42,770 bases of DNA from a bacterium (GTDB lineage Bacteria; Margulisbacteria; Marinamargulisbacteria; UBA817; JAQBTH01): NCBI GenBank assembly GCA_027623425.1, contig JAQBTH010000007.1:1-42770 (forward strand). Reading direction: 5' to 3'. Below the pieces are notes generated by a model. The model was not told the DNA's origin, searched no databases, and saw only the letters and a program-made list of their open reading frames with translations. Of this stretch, positions 14,833 to 22,806 are shown piece by piece. Made by a program: the position numbers and the translations under genes. Within the stretch, counting starts at the first letter, position 1, and each line of letters opens with the position of its first letter.

Positions 14833-17231
14833 TAAATATAGGGTTGAATTGGTTAAGCGGTTTAACAGTTGGGGAAATCATATTGTATTACATCGTTGTG
14901 GCAATCCCCATGGCGTATATAGCAGTGCCTTATGTACTGTGGCTTGTGTTAGCGGGCTCAATTATTTACGCGTTAGGGTTGCCGATGTTAGCATGGCAAA
15001 TCTTTGCGGTTTTCGCACTGGTAACACTTGTGCGTCCGCTACGCCGAAATATCATTTCAAGACCACTATTTTCGGCTCTAAAAGCGCTTAATTTGCTACC
15101 TGTTATTTCCGAAACGGAGCAAGCCGCTATTGATGCGGGCACCGTTTGGATTGACGGGGAATTATTTTCTGGAAAACCCAATTTCAAGCGTATTTTAAAA
15201 GAAGAAGTATACCCAACATTAAGCGCAGAGGAACAAGCCTTTTTAGATGGTCCCGTAAATAAACTATGTGCCATGGTAGACGATTTTAAAGTTACCGAAG
15301 CGGGCGATTTTCCAAAAAAAGTATGGGACTTCATTAAAAAAGAAAAATTCTTTGGCATGATTATCCAAAAAAAATATGGTGGGTTGGAGTTTTCGGCACT
15401 AGGGCATTCTGAAGTCATTGCAAAATTGGCATCCCGTTCTACCGCGTTAGCGATTACGGTCATGGTACCGAACTCATTGGGGCCAGCAGAGTTGCTTACC
15501 CACTATGGTACACAAGAACAAAAAGACTATTATTTACCCCGATTAGCAGATGGAATAGAAGTGCCGTGTTTTGGACTAACCGAACCACGTGCCGGTTCTG
15601 ATGCGGGTGCGATGTCCGCAGCTGGCGAGGTGTTTAAGGCCAAGGATGGCACGTTAATGATTCGCCTAAATTGGTCGAAGCGCTATATTACCTTATCAGG
15701 AATCTCGACGGTAATCGGCCTGGCATTTAAACTAAACGACCCCAAAAAGTTACTTGGAAAAGGGGAACATTTGGGCATCACATGCGCGTTAATACCATCG
15801 AATACGAAAGGCGTTGTGCTTGGCCGTCGCCATGACCCATTGGGCGTGCCATTCTTTAATTGCCCTACAGATGGAAGCGACGTGGAAGTGCCGTTAAGTA
15901 CGGTAATTGGTGGGGAACAAGGCGTTGGAAAAGGGTGGACCATGTTAATGGAAAGCTTAGCGGCCGGTCGCGGAATCTCCTTGCCTTCAAACTGTGCGGG
16001 TGGCGGGAAATTAGTCACCCGAACAACAGGCGCGTATGCGGCGATCAGAAAACAATTTGGTATTAATATTGGCAAATTTGAAGGTATTCAAGAAGCAATG
16101 GCTCAAATTGGAGCCATGACCTATACCCTAGATGCCTCACGTATTTTTACATGTGGCGCCATCGATCAAGGTGCAAAGCCAGCCGTTGTAACGGCAATTT
16201 GCAAATACAATGCCACCGAAATTTGGCGCGATATCATTAATCACGGTATGGATATTTTGGGTGGAGCCGCCATTTCTCGCGGTCCACGCAACATTCTAGC
16301 CAACCCCTATTTTGCAACGCCAATCAGCATCACGGTGGAAGGCGCTAATATTTTAACCCGAACGCTTATCGTATTTGGCCAAGGCGCAATTCGCTGCCAT
16401 CCGTATGTGTTGCAACAAGTTCAAGCACTGCAAAATAACGATGTGATTTTGTTTGATCTGGCATTTTGGAAACATATTGGGCATGTGGTTCGCAATAAAA
16501 ACCGTGCCATTGTTTTATATTTCACTCGCGGTCTCTTTTCCTGTGCGCCAGTTTCTAAGCCCGCTAAAAAGTACATCAAGAAATTGAATTGGGCTAGCGC
16601 CAAGTTCGCGCTTGCTGCAGATATTGCATTAGGCACTATGGGTGGAGAATTAAAACGCAAAGAAATGTTAGCTGGGCGTTTTGCTGATGTGTTTTCATGG
16701 ATGTACTTGGCCACTGCCACAATTCGTCGTTTCGAAGCAGAAGGTAGTCGCAAAGAAGATATTCCATTTATGGCATGGTCATGTGAATACGCGTTAAAGC
16801 AAATTCAAGATGGATTTCAGGGATTATTCGCCAATATGGGGCCTCTGTTTGCCATTCAAAATATCACCACGCGCATTAACCCGATTGGCTCAGGGCCGTC
16901 AGATAAATTATCTCAGAAAGTCGCTGAGCTAATGCAAATTGATGGGGACCAACGAGACCGTTTAACAACTGGAATTTATATGCCAGACACGGACACCGAA
17001 GCACTTGGTCGTTTGGATCAAGCGTTTAAAGCGGTAGCAAAAACAGAGCCGATCGCGAAGAAAATTTCAAAAGCGATTCGCAAGAAACAATTACCTAAGC
17101 AACCCATTTACATGTTGATTAAGGCGGCCAAAGACGCAGGAATCATCACCGCAGCGGAAGCAAAGGCATTGCAAGATGCCGAAAACCGCCGCTTTGATGC
17201 GATTACTGTGGATGATTTCCCGATCAAATAA
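14823..17231 (+). CDS. fadE: Membrane-associated acyl-CoA dehydrogenase (FadE type)
   Basis: Oxidises acyl-CoA to trans-2-enoyl-CoA using FAD, the first step of beta-oxidation. The protein is 802 residues, close to E. coli FadE (814). An N-terminal pair of hydrophobic helices (about 10-70) anchors it, the acyl-CoA dehydrogenase core runs from about 100 to 520 (FGLTEPRAGSDAGA, EGANILTRTLIVFGQGAIRCHP) and a long C-terminal DUF1974-type domain follows. AAAGGA precedes the ATG, which overlaps the end of fadJ by ten bases. No electron-transfer flavoprotein genes are in the window, so its electron acceptor must be encoded elsewhere. The stop overlaps the convergent orphan gene by eight bases. Confidence 0.93.
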   Translation: MEIVNIGLNWLSGLTVGEIILYYIVVAIPMAYIAVPYVLWLVLAGSIIYALGLPMLAWQIFAVFALVTLVRPLRRNIISRPLFSALKALNLLPVISETEQAAIDAGTVWIDGELFSGKPNFKRILKEEVYPTLSAEEQAFLDGPVNKLCAMVDDFKVTEAGDFPKKVWDFIKKEKFFGMIIQKKYGGLEFSALGHSEVIAKLASRSTALAITVMVPNSLGPAELLTHYGTQEQKDYYLPRLADGIEVPCFGLTEPRAGSDAGAMSAAGEVFKAKDGTLMIRLNWSKRYITLSGISTVIGLAFKLNDPKKLLGKGEHLGITCALIPSNTKGVVLGRRHDPLGVPFFNCPTDGSDVEVPLSTVIGGEQGVGKGWTMLMESLAAGRGISLPSNCAGGGKLVTRTTGAYAAIRKQFGINIGKFEGIQEAMAQIGAMTYTLDASRIFTCGAIDQGAKPAVVTAICKYNATEIWRDIINHGMDILGGAAISRGPRNILANPYFATPISITVEGANILTRTLIVFGQGAIRCHPYVLQQVQALQNNDVILFDLAFWKHIGHVVRNKNRAIVLYFTRGLFSCAPVSKPAKKYIKKLNWASAKFALAADIALGTMGGELKRKEMLAGRFADVFSWMYLATATIRRFEAEGSRKEDIPFMAWSCEYALKQIQDGFQGLFANMGPLFAIQNITTRINPIGSGPSDKLSQKVAELMQIDGDQRDRLTTGIYMPDTDTEALGRLDQAFKAVAKTEPIAKKISKAIRKKQLPKQPIYMLIKAAKDAGIITAAEAKALQDAENRRFDAITVDDFPIK

Positions 17232-18390
17232 TGCAGTCTATTATTTGGGGGGGGGGGGGCTCGCCTGTTCTAATCAGGCTATGCCTATCGTCTTCCCTGG
17301 CTTCTTTTACATCGATAGATGTCACCAGTTCTCCCTTTAAATAAAACTCATAAATATTGTCCGGAACCACCAATTCTGAGAATGTTAGAGTACGACACTC
17401 TCGAAGAGCATTTGTGAATTCGCCTCGGATTTCATCAAACTCCATTGAGTAGCCTTGAAACTCCCCATCATCTCCTCGCAAATCAACCGCGTCTTGCGCT
17501 TGGTCAAGGGGGCTAGTTACAACGAGCCATTTTTGGGCAGAACCTAAATTAAACGCCCCTTTAAACTGCCCATCTTGCGTTTGCTGGCATCTAACAACAA
17601 GGTTTTCACATCCACCTTTCACAACCAAGTTATGACCTGGAAGTTCTACAAAGTGAAGGCTTGCCCCAGGCTGTCTATAACACGTGGTAGTGAAAGGAGG
17701 TATGTTACCATCTGGGTCCACCAGAGAAGATATGCTATTTAAATCAAAACATTCTATTGAGACAGGGAAGCGCTGATCAGGCGTGTTTACAGATGAGAAA
17801 TAAAAAGACGGGTTCTGACGATCTTGAGATGCTGCCACTATGGCAGTACTATTCAAATGTTGAGTAAGTTCAGCACCCATCAAAAATAGGCTTTCAGGGT
17901 TAGGGTGAGCACCTAACGATGCCCTATATTGTGGCATCAAAGCATTCATCTGCTTAGGGGGAATTAGGTATTCGCGATGCATAATATGGTTCACCTGTGT
18001 TGTCCGCAGCGGCCTACACGGGTGATCGGGGGATTCAAGTGTAACGCAGCCATCATTAACGTGAATAAAATACCGCGTCGTATCACCATTTAAATCGTCT
18101 ATATGTACTTCGCCGGCATAGTTGGTGTCGGAGTGAAAGAACACCGTAGAACCCGTAACTGGGAGACCATGAAAATGCGTATCCGGAAATGAACCAAAAC
18201 GGCTTGGAGATGCTGTGCAGCTTCTGCCAATTTCTGGCGCATACACACTGCGATCAATAAACGTTTTGAGCGCGCTGTCTCTATCCACCTTCCGAGCCAT
18301 TTCGTTACTAGAGCGGGGTTTTGATGCCGTTAGCGTGGTAGCTTTCGAGCATTCACCTGTAAATGGTAGTTTTGCCGATATACGATCCAT
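17224..18390 (-). CDS. Orphan protein of unknown function with a C13 tract at its end
   Basis: A 388-residue, soluble-looking protein without signal peptide, transmembrane helix or any motif I recognise. Its N-terminus is Ser/Thr/Lys-rich, its middle beta-rich, with Cys scattered (DGCVTL, GGCENLVVRCQQ). The AGGTG before ATG 18390 and consistent codon use support coding. An apparent TTGACA box lies upstream (near 18450 on this strand), but the -10 is unclear. Thirteen C bases near the 3' end encode PPPP. A change in tract length would swap the last eight or so residues for a stop or for an extension into DNA antisense to fadE. It interrupts the fad-cstA metabolic neighbourhood and may be acquired. 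Confidence 0.65.
   Translation of the reverse strand: MDRISAKLPFTGECSKATTLTASKPRSSNEMARKVDRDSALKTFIDRSVYAPEIGRSCTASPSRFGSFPDTHFHGLPVTGSTVFFHSDTNYAGEVHIDDLNGDTTRYFIHVNDGCVTLESPDHPCRPLRTTQVNHIMHREYLIPPKQMNALMPQYRASLGAHPNPESLFLMGAELTQHLNSTAIVAASQDRQNPSFYFSSVNTPDQRFPVSIECFDLNSISSLVDPDGNIPPFTTTCYRQPGASLHFVELPGHNLVVKGGCENLVVRCQQTQDGQFKGAFNLGSAQKWLVVTSPLDQAQDAVDLRGDDGEFQGYSMEFDEIRGEFTNALRECRTLTFSELVVPDNIYEFYLKGELVTSIDVKEAREDDRHSLIRTGEPPPPQIIDCII
17247..17259. repeat. G13 homopolymer (C13 on the coding strand of the orphan gene)
   Basis: Thirteen consecutive G on the plus strand, far longer than any other G or C run in the window. It sits 21 bases from the orphan gene's stop and 15 bases beyond the fadE stop. 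Runs of this length are prone to slippage. Confidence 0.9.
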
Positions 18391-18508
18391 TTATACACCT
18401 CATTCCTTAGGTATAAATAAAAATTTGTTCATATACTATCGTATTTAGTGTCAATAAAAATTCATTTAATCAAAGAATGAAAGGCTGTTGCCTTAAATTG
18501 CTCTCAGG

Positions 18509-18545
18509 TTCACGGATGGGGCGGGAATGGATTATACTAGTGTCA
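18509..18545 (+). promoter_or_regulatory. cstA promoter giving a leaderless start
   Basis: TTCACG (18509-18514), 18-base spacer and TATACT (18533-18538). The predicted transcription start is 18545, the A of the second ATG in the frame. Confidence 0.5.
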
Positions 18546-20359
18546 TGAACGCCCTATTCATTATTGCAGTCACATTTACAGGTTACATTGTGGCATACAA
18601 CACCTATGGAAAATGGGTCGCACGAAAGGTATTCAAAATAAACCCAAATCGGGAAACACCGGCTGTAACAAAAAACGACGGACACGATTACGTACCCACA
18701 GATAAGCAGGTTGTATTTGGTCATCATTTCACTAGTATCGCAGGAACAGGGCCAATTGTGGGGCCAGCCATTGGTGTGATTTGGGGGTGGTTACCGGCTG
18801 TACTCTGGGTGTTCATTGGCGCTATTTTTATGGGGGCGGTGCACGATTTAGGTGCGCTAATTATTAGTTTAAGGCACCAAGGTAAGTCCATCGCTGACAT
18901 TACTGCAAAGATCATTAACAAACGGGTACGGCGCATTTTCTTTCTTATTATTTTTCTGGCATTACTAATCGTAATTGCGATTTTTGGTCTGGTCATCGCC
19001 ATTATATTTAGCATGTTTCCCGAATCCGTATTACCAGTTTGGGCAGAGATTCCTATTGCCATGGCGCTCGGTTGGGCGGTATACAAACGCGGCGCCAGTT
19101 TAAAAACAGCCACGGCACTTGCGGTATTTGCCATGTACGTCACCGTGGCCATTGGTCATTATCTTCCCATCACCCTCGATCTTTCTGCATTCACATCACA
19201 TTCTCATATTGTCCAAACCACCTCCGTCCCCCCTGCGGCCTCTGTCATCCCCAACTTGATTGGGGATCCATTCCGCTCACTTCTATCCTTTATTGCAAAC
19301 ATTCCAGCAACCGGTTTATGGACCATCATTCTTTTAGTCTATGCGTTCTTTGCATCCACCATGCCGGTCACGACGCTGTTGCAACCGCGCGATTACATTA
19401 ATGCCTGGCAACTCTACATTGCGCTAGGCGTGCTTATGGCAGGGGTGTTGGTTTCGGGTTTTACAGGCCAGTTAACGGTGGCCGCTCCGATGCTAAACGC
19501 CCATCCAGCAGGCGCGCCGCCCATGTGGCCATTTTTGTTTATCACCATTTCCTGTGGTGCCGTTTCTGGCTTTCATTCTTTGGTATGTTCAGGCACAACC
19601 GCCAAACAGCTAAGTAACGAAGCCCATGCGCGTTTTGTTGGCTACGGTGCCATGCTGATTGAATCGGCACTAGCTGTTATTGTCATCGTGGCAGTTACTG
19701 CCGGTATTGCCATTGCATATGAAACAAGTGCGGGCACCATACTAACTGGCGCATCAGCCTGGCAAGCACATTATGGCTCGTGGGCGGCCTCCGCTGGCTT
19801 GGGCTCAAAAATCTCTGCCGTTGTGGTAGGAACAGCCAATATGATGGCCAGCGTGGGCATTCCAAAATCATTGGGCATCGTGATTATGGGCGTGTTTATT
19901 GCGTCTTTTGCTGGTACCACACTAGATACTTCCACTCGCATTCAGCGCTATATCATTACCGAACTGTTCGATGGCACCGTGTTTAGAGCCTACATTAATC
20001 GATGGTCTGCAACCGCAATCGCAGTGTGCACGGCGGCGGCGCTCGCCTTTTCATCGGGGGCCGATGGAAAGGGCGCGTTAACGCTATGGCCCATGTTTGG
20101 GGCGGTAAATCAGCTTTTAGGGGCCCTAGCATTACTGGTAGCCACTATCTACCTACGCCGCCGCACCGCCGGCCTAAAGTACCTTGTAACCGGTCTACCG
20201 TTCTTATTTATGATCGTTATGACACTCTGGGCGGCCATCGCGAACCAGCTCCAATTTATAGCAGCAGGCCAAACAGTGCTAGTGATGATTAATGGGGCAA
20301 TAGTACTCTTGGCACTATTAATGATACTCGAATCCAGTCGGTTATTTGGCCATCGATAA
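18545..20359 (+). CDS. cstA: CstA-family carbon starvation / peptide-pyruvate transporter
   Basis: Inner-membrane transporter of the CstA family, known to take up peptides or pyruvate under carbon limitation. It has 604 residues and about 16-18 transmembrane helices. Family motifs: HHFTSIAGTGPIVGPAIGVIWGW, GAVHDLGALIISLRHQGKSI, LLQPRDYINAWQLY, FHSLVCSGTTAKQL and FAGTTLDTSTRIQRY. The start at ATG 18545 gives MNALFIIAVTF, as in the family; ATG 18527 lies upstream of the -10 box and would not be transcribed. A palindromic repeat (19244-19269) is inserted in frame in a loop around residues 234-242, within a region (SHSHIVQTTSVPPAAS...) absent from the E. coli protein as I remember it. Confidence 0.9.
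   Translation: MNALFIIAVTFTGYIVAYNTYGKWVARKVFKINPNRETPAVTKNDGHDYVPTDKQVVFGHHFTSIAGTGPIVGPAIGVIWGWLPAVLWVFIGAIFMGAVHDLGALIISLRHQGKSIADITAKIINKRVRRIFFLIIFLALLIVIAIFGLVIAIIFSMFPESVLPVWAEIPIAMALGWAVYKRGASLKTATALAVFAMYVTVAIGHYLPITLDLSAFTSHSHIVQTTSVPPAASVIPNLIGDPFRSLLSFIANIPATGLWTIILLVYAFFASTMPVTTLLQPRDYINAWQLYIALGVLMAGVLVSGFTGQLTVAAPMLNAHPAGAPPMWPFLFITISCGAVSGFHSLVCSGTTAKQLSNEAHARFVGYGAMLIESALAVIVIVAVTAGIAIAYETSAGTILTGASAWQAHYGSWAASAGLGSKISAVVVGTANMMASVGIPKSLGIVIMGVFIASFAGTTLDTSTRIQRYIITELFDGTVFRAYINRWSATAIAVCTAAALAFSSGADGKGALTLWPMFGAVNQLLGALALLVATIYLRRRTAGLKYLVTGLPFLFMIVMTLWAAIANQLQFIAAGQTVLVMINGAIVLLALLMILESSRLFGHR
19244..19269. repeat. Palindromic element copy 1, inside cstA
   Basis: GTC + ATCCCCAA, five-base loop CTTGA, TTGGGGAT + CC: a perfect 8-bp hairpin flanked by GTC and CC. 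Copy 2 lies in leuS (27437-27463). The two stems differ at two pairs, both with compensating changes. Confidence 0.7.
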
Positions 20360-20665
20360 AAGCCAGTTTACAGATCATGATTTAAGCGCCGTAATTGAAG
20401 GAGGCTGTTTTACTCCCAAAATAGTAGGCCCAGGCACTCTCGGGAGAGGGTCTCTTCTATCCGGCCTAACTTGGGGCAGGGCCTCTCATTTCAGTTGGGC
20501 TAGCCGGTCGTACGACAGGCCGTGGTGTAATTCGATCCATAACAGGCCGTGGTGTAATTCGATGCATAAGAGTCTCCTTTAATCGAGTGTAAAAATTAAT
20601 GCATTCCAGTATATATGTACTATCGCCTATAGTTTAAATCAGATTTCATTTTTCCAGGTATACCA
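20360..20665. other. Intergenic region between cstA and fluC with repeats, no convincing gene
   Basis: About 300 bases without a supported gene. It contains a CTCTC-GG-GAGAG inverted repeat near 20439, an imperfect inverted repeat (CCGGC at 20461-20465 with GCCGG at 20503-20507, enclosing AACT/AGTT) and a 27-base tandem duplication (20515-20568). The open frame across 20346-20582 overlaps the cstA end, has Trp/Cys/His-rich repeat-derived sequence and is probably not translated. No T-tailed terminator is visible. Confidence 0.6.
20515..20568. repeat. Tandem duplication of a 27-base unit
   Basis: Two adjacent copies, 20515-20541 and 20542-20568, each beginning ACAGGCCGTGGTGTAATTCG. They differ at a single base (CGATCCATA versus CGATGCATA). 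Confidence 0.9.
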
Positions 20666-20701
20666 TTGGGCCCTTGCGCGCTTCAGGGTATAATGCAGAT
20701 A
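20666..20701 (+). promoter_or_regulatory. fluC promoter giving a leaderless start
   Basis: TTGGGC (20666-20671), 17-base spacer, TATAAT (20689-20694). The transcription start is expected at about 20701, the ATG itself. This leaves no room for a fluoride riboswitch. Confidence 0.6.
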
Positions 20702-21069
20702 TGATTCATATTCTTGCCATCGCCCTAGGCGGGGCTATTGGCGCAGTGTCGCGCCACAGTATTGCGATGATTTCCACACAAAAATGGCCAAATGCCGTTA
20801 TTCCCTACGGCACACTAATTGCCAATGCTTTAGGTTCATTTTTAATTGGAATTATTGCCGCGTGGGCACTAAAAACCCCATTAAACCCGGCTCTCAAACT
20901 TTTTTTAATCACTGGATTTTTAGGCGCGCTTACCACATTTTCAGCCTATTCTCTGGACACCTTTGCGTTGCTCCAAACGGGAAAAATCACGGCGGCACTT
21001 ACCAACATATTGCTAAACAACGCACTTTCCATCACTGCTGCAGCGATAGGGTATTGGGTGTTGCGCTAA
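20701..21069 (+). CDS. fluC: Fluoride ion channel FluC/CrcB
   Basis: A 122-residue, four-helix membrane protein of the CrcB/Fluc family, which exports fluoride as a dual-topology dimer. Motifs seen: GGAIGAVSRHSIAM near the N-terminus, GTLIANALGSFLIGI with the conserved Asn and Gly, and FLGALTTFSAYSLDTF with the TTFS element. The chosen ATG 20701 gives the normal family N-terminus; an upstream in-frame start at 20674 lies between the -35 and -10 boxes and is rejected. Single copy here, as is usual for the dual-topology form. It is convergent with ribH, whose stop begins one base after this gene ends. Confidence 0.92.
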   Translation: MIHILAIALGGAIGAVSRHSIAMISTQKWPNAVIPYGTLIANALGSFLIGIIAAWALKTPLNPALKLFLITGFLGALTTFSAYSLDTFALLQTGKITAALTNILLNNALSITAAAIGYWVLR

Positions 21070-21579
21070 CTAACCAACCTCAATCATCAAATTGGCCATT
21101 TCAACAGCCGATAGTGCCGATTTATAACCCGTATTTGTTTTATCGTCTTTCGCGCGTTCAAGCGCTTGGTCTACGGTGTCGGTTGTCAGTACGCCAAAAA
21201 TAATCGGCACGCCACTGCTTAACGCCGCATGCTGAATGCCTCTGGCCGCCTCACCTGCCACAAAGTCAAAGTGTGCCGTGTCTCCACGTACCACACAACC
21301 CAAACAAATCACCGCATCCACATTACCAGATACCGCTAATTGTTGCGCAATAACGGGCAACTCATATGCACCAGGGACCCAATAAACAGGTGCGTTCTCG
21401 CCAGACACTTCACAGGCTTCAAGGCCATCGATCACACCGTTTAGCAGCCGATGAGTGATGTTGCGGTTAAAACGCGCCACTACAGTCGCAATGGTAAGTT
21501 GTGATCCATTAATTCCGGCTTCGTACGTCACTTGAGCCTCATGTGCGAGTTCTGGCTTTTGATTTAAATCGATTCCCAT
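21070..21579 (-). CDS. ribH: 6,7-dimethyl-8-ribityllumazine synthase
   Basis: Condenses the ribityl-pyrimidine with dihydroxybutanone phosphate to lumazine, the penultimate step of riboflavin synthesis. At 169 residues it is normal for the family. Motifs: ATVVARFNRNITHRLL, WVPGAYELPVIAQ, ICLGCVVRGDTAHFDFV (catalytic His in the last), SSGVPIIFGVLTTDTVDQALERA. AGGA lies eight bases before ATG 21579, which follows the ribBA stop by two bases. Last gene of the accC-nusB-ribE-ribBA-ribH operon. Confidence 0.95.
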   Translation of the reverse strand: MGIDLNQKPELAHEAQVTYEAGINGSQLTIATVVARFNRNITHRLLNGVIDGLEACEVSGENAPVYWVPGAYELPVIAQQLAVSGNVDAVICLGCVVRGDTAHFDFVAGEAARGIQHAALSSGVPIIFGVLTTDTVDQALERAKDDKTNTGYKSALSAVEMANLMIEVG

Positions 21580-21581
21580 TG

Positions 21582-22805
21582 TTACATGTCCTTTATCATG
21601 TGGCCCATTTTGGCCACTTTAGTTTCTAAATACTTCTTATTATGCTTTGTTGCCTTCACTTCTAATGGTACACGTTCTGAAACCTTTAAGCCATAGCCCT
21701 CTAAACCAATTATTTTGGTTGGGTTATTTGTAATGAGTCGCATATCCCGAATCCCCAAGTCCAACAGCATTTGTGCGCCAACGCCGTAGTCGCGTAAATC
21801 CGCAGGTAAACCTAATTTTAAATTGGCATCTACCGTATCGGCTCCAGCTTCTTGTAATTTATATGCTTTCAGTTTGTTGGCAATACCAATACCTCGGCCT
21901 TCTTGTTTCATATACAAAATAACACCGCGACCTTCGTTATTAATCATTTCCATCGCATTATGAAGCTGGGTGCCACAATCACAGCGCTCGCTTGCAAACA
22001 CATCGCCCGTAATGCACTCAGAATGCACACGTACCAAAACGGGGGACCCGTCAGACACGTCGCCTTTTACAATGGCAAAATGGTGTTTGTCATTGATAAT
22101 ATCTTCGTAACACACAAGCTCAAAATCCCCATATGCAGTCGGCAGATTTACGGTTTCAATTTTATCGATAAAGCGTTCTTTTGTAATGCGGTAGTGAATC
22201 AAATCTTTAATCGTCACCATTTTTAATCGGTGTTCTTTAGCAAAACTAATCAAATCAGGCACACGGGCCATCTCGCCATTGTCTTTGATAATCTCGCAAA
22301 TCACTCCAACTGGCGCAACGCCGGCCAAGCGCGCTAAATCCACGGCAGCCTCGGTGTGACCTGCGCGTTTTAATACGCCCATTTCTCGTGCACGAAGTGG
22401 GAATATGTGTCCTGGTGCCTGCAAGTCGCCGGGGCCCGATTCCGGGTTCACAAATAACTGGATTGTTTTGGCCCTATCTGCGGCTGAAATACCAGTTGTG
22501 ACACCGTGCGCAAGCGTCGCATCTACAGATACAGTAAAGGCTGTTTTTAAATGGTCTTTGTTTTGCTTTACCATTTCCTTAATTTCAAGGCGCTCTAATA
22601 CCGAATCCGTAGCAGGAAGGCAGACAAGTCCTTTCCCATGTTTAATCATAAAATTAATGGCGTCAGGCGTTACATAATGGGCAGCCATTACCAAATCGCC
22701 TTCGTTTTCCCTATCTTCATCATCCACAACAATAACCATTCGGCCATTCGAAATTTCTGAAATAGCGTCTTCAATAGAATCAAATTTTATTTGCGCGTCT
22801 GCCAT
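21582..22805 (-). CDS. ribBA: Bifunctional DHBP synthase / GTP cyclohydrolase II
   Basis: Makes both precursors of riboflavin: dihydroxybutanone phosphate from ribulose 5-phosphate (N-terminal half, about 1-205: VVDDEDRENEGDLVMAA, HTEAAVDLARLAG) and the pyrimidine from GTP (C-terminal half: zinc cysteines in CITGDVFASERCDCGTQL, then KQEGRGIGIANKLKAY). From ATG 22805 it is 407 residues. This start is preferred over GTG 22814 because AAAGGTGG (22811-22818) is the ribosome site, overlapping that GTG. One base separates it from the ribE stop. No FMN riboswitch precedes it, being internal to the operon. Confidence 0.95.
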   Translation of the reverse strand: MADAQIKFDSIEDAISEISNGRMVIVVDDEDRENEGDLVMAAHYVTPDAINFMIKHGKGLVCLPATDSVLERLEIKEMVKQNKDHLKTAFTVSVDATLAHGVTTGISAADRAKTIQLFVNPESGPGDLQAPGHIFPLRAREMGVLKRAGHTEAAVDLARLAGVAPVGVICEIIKDNGEMARVPDLISFAKEHRLKMVTIKDLIHYRITKERFIDKIETVNLPTAYGDFELVCYEDIINDKHHFAIVKGDVSDGSPVLVRVHSECITGDVFASERCDCGTQLHNAMEMINNEGRGVILYMKQEGRGIGIANKLKAYKLQEAGADTVDANLKLGLPADLRDYGVGAQMLLDLGIRDMRLITNNPTKIIGLEGYGLKVSERVPLEVKATKHNKKYLETKVAKMGHMIKDM

Positions 22806-22806
22806 A

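Noticed and set aside
15066-16753. Long antisense frames within fadE and other large genes
   Set aside because: Typical shadows of real genes in other frames; no motifs or ribosome sites.
20346-20582. 78-codon open frame after cstA
   Set aside because: It overlaps the cstA end, consists partly of the 27-base tandem repeat and has no ribosome site suited to its start; probably chance.
20640-20700. Fluoride riboswitch before fluC
   Set aside because: The best promoter places the mRNA start on the ATG, and the crcB-motif consensus is not visible.
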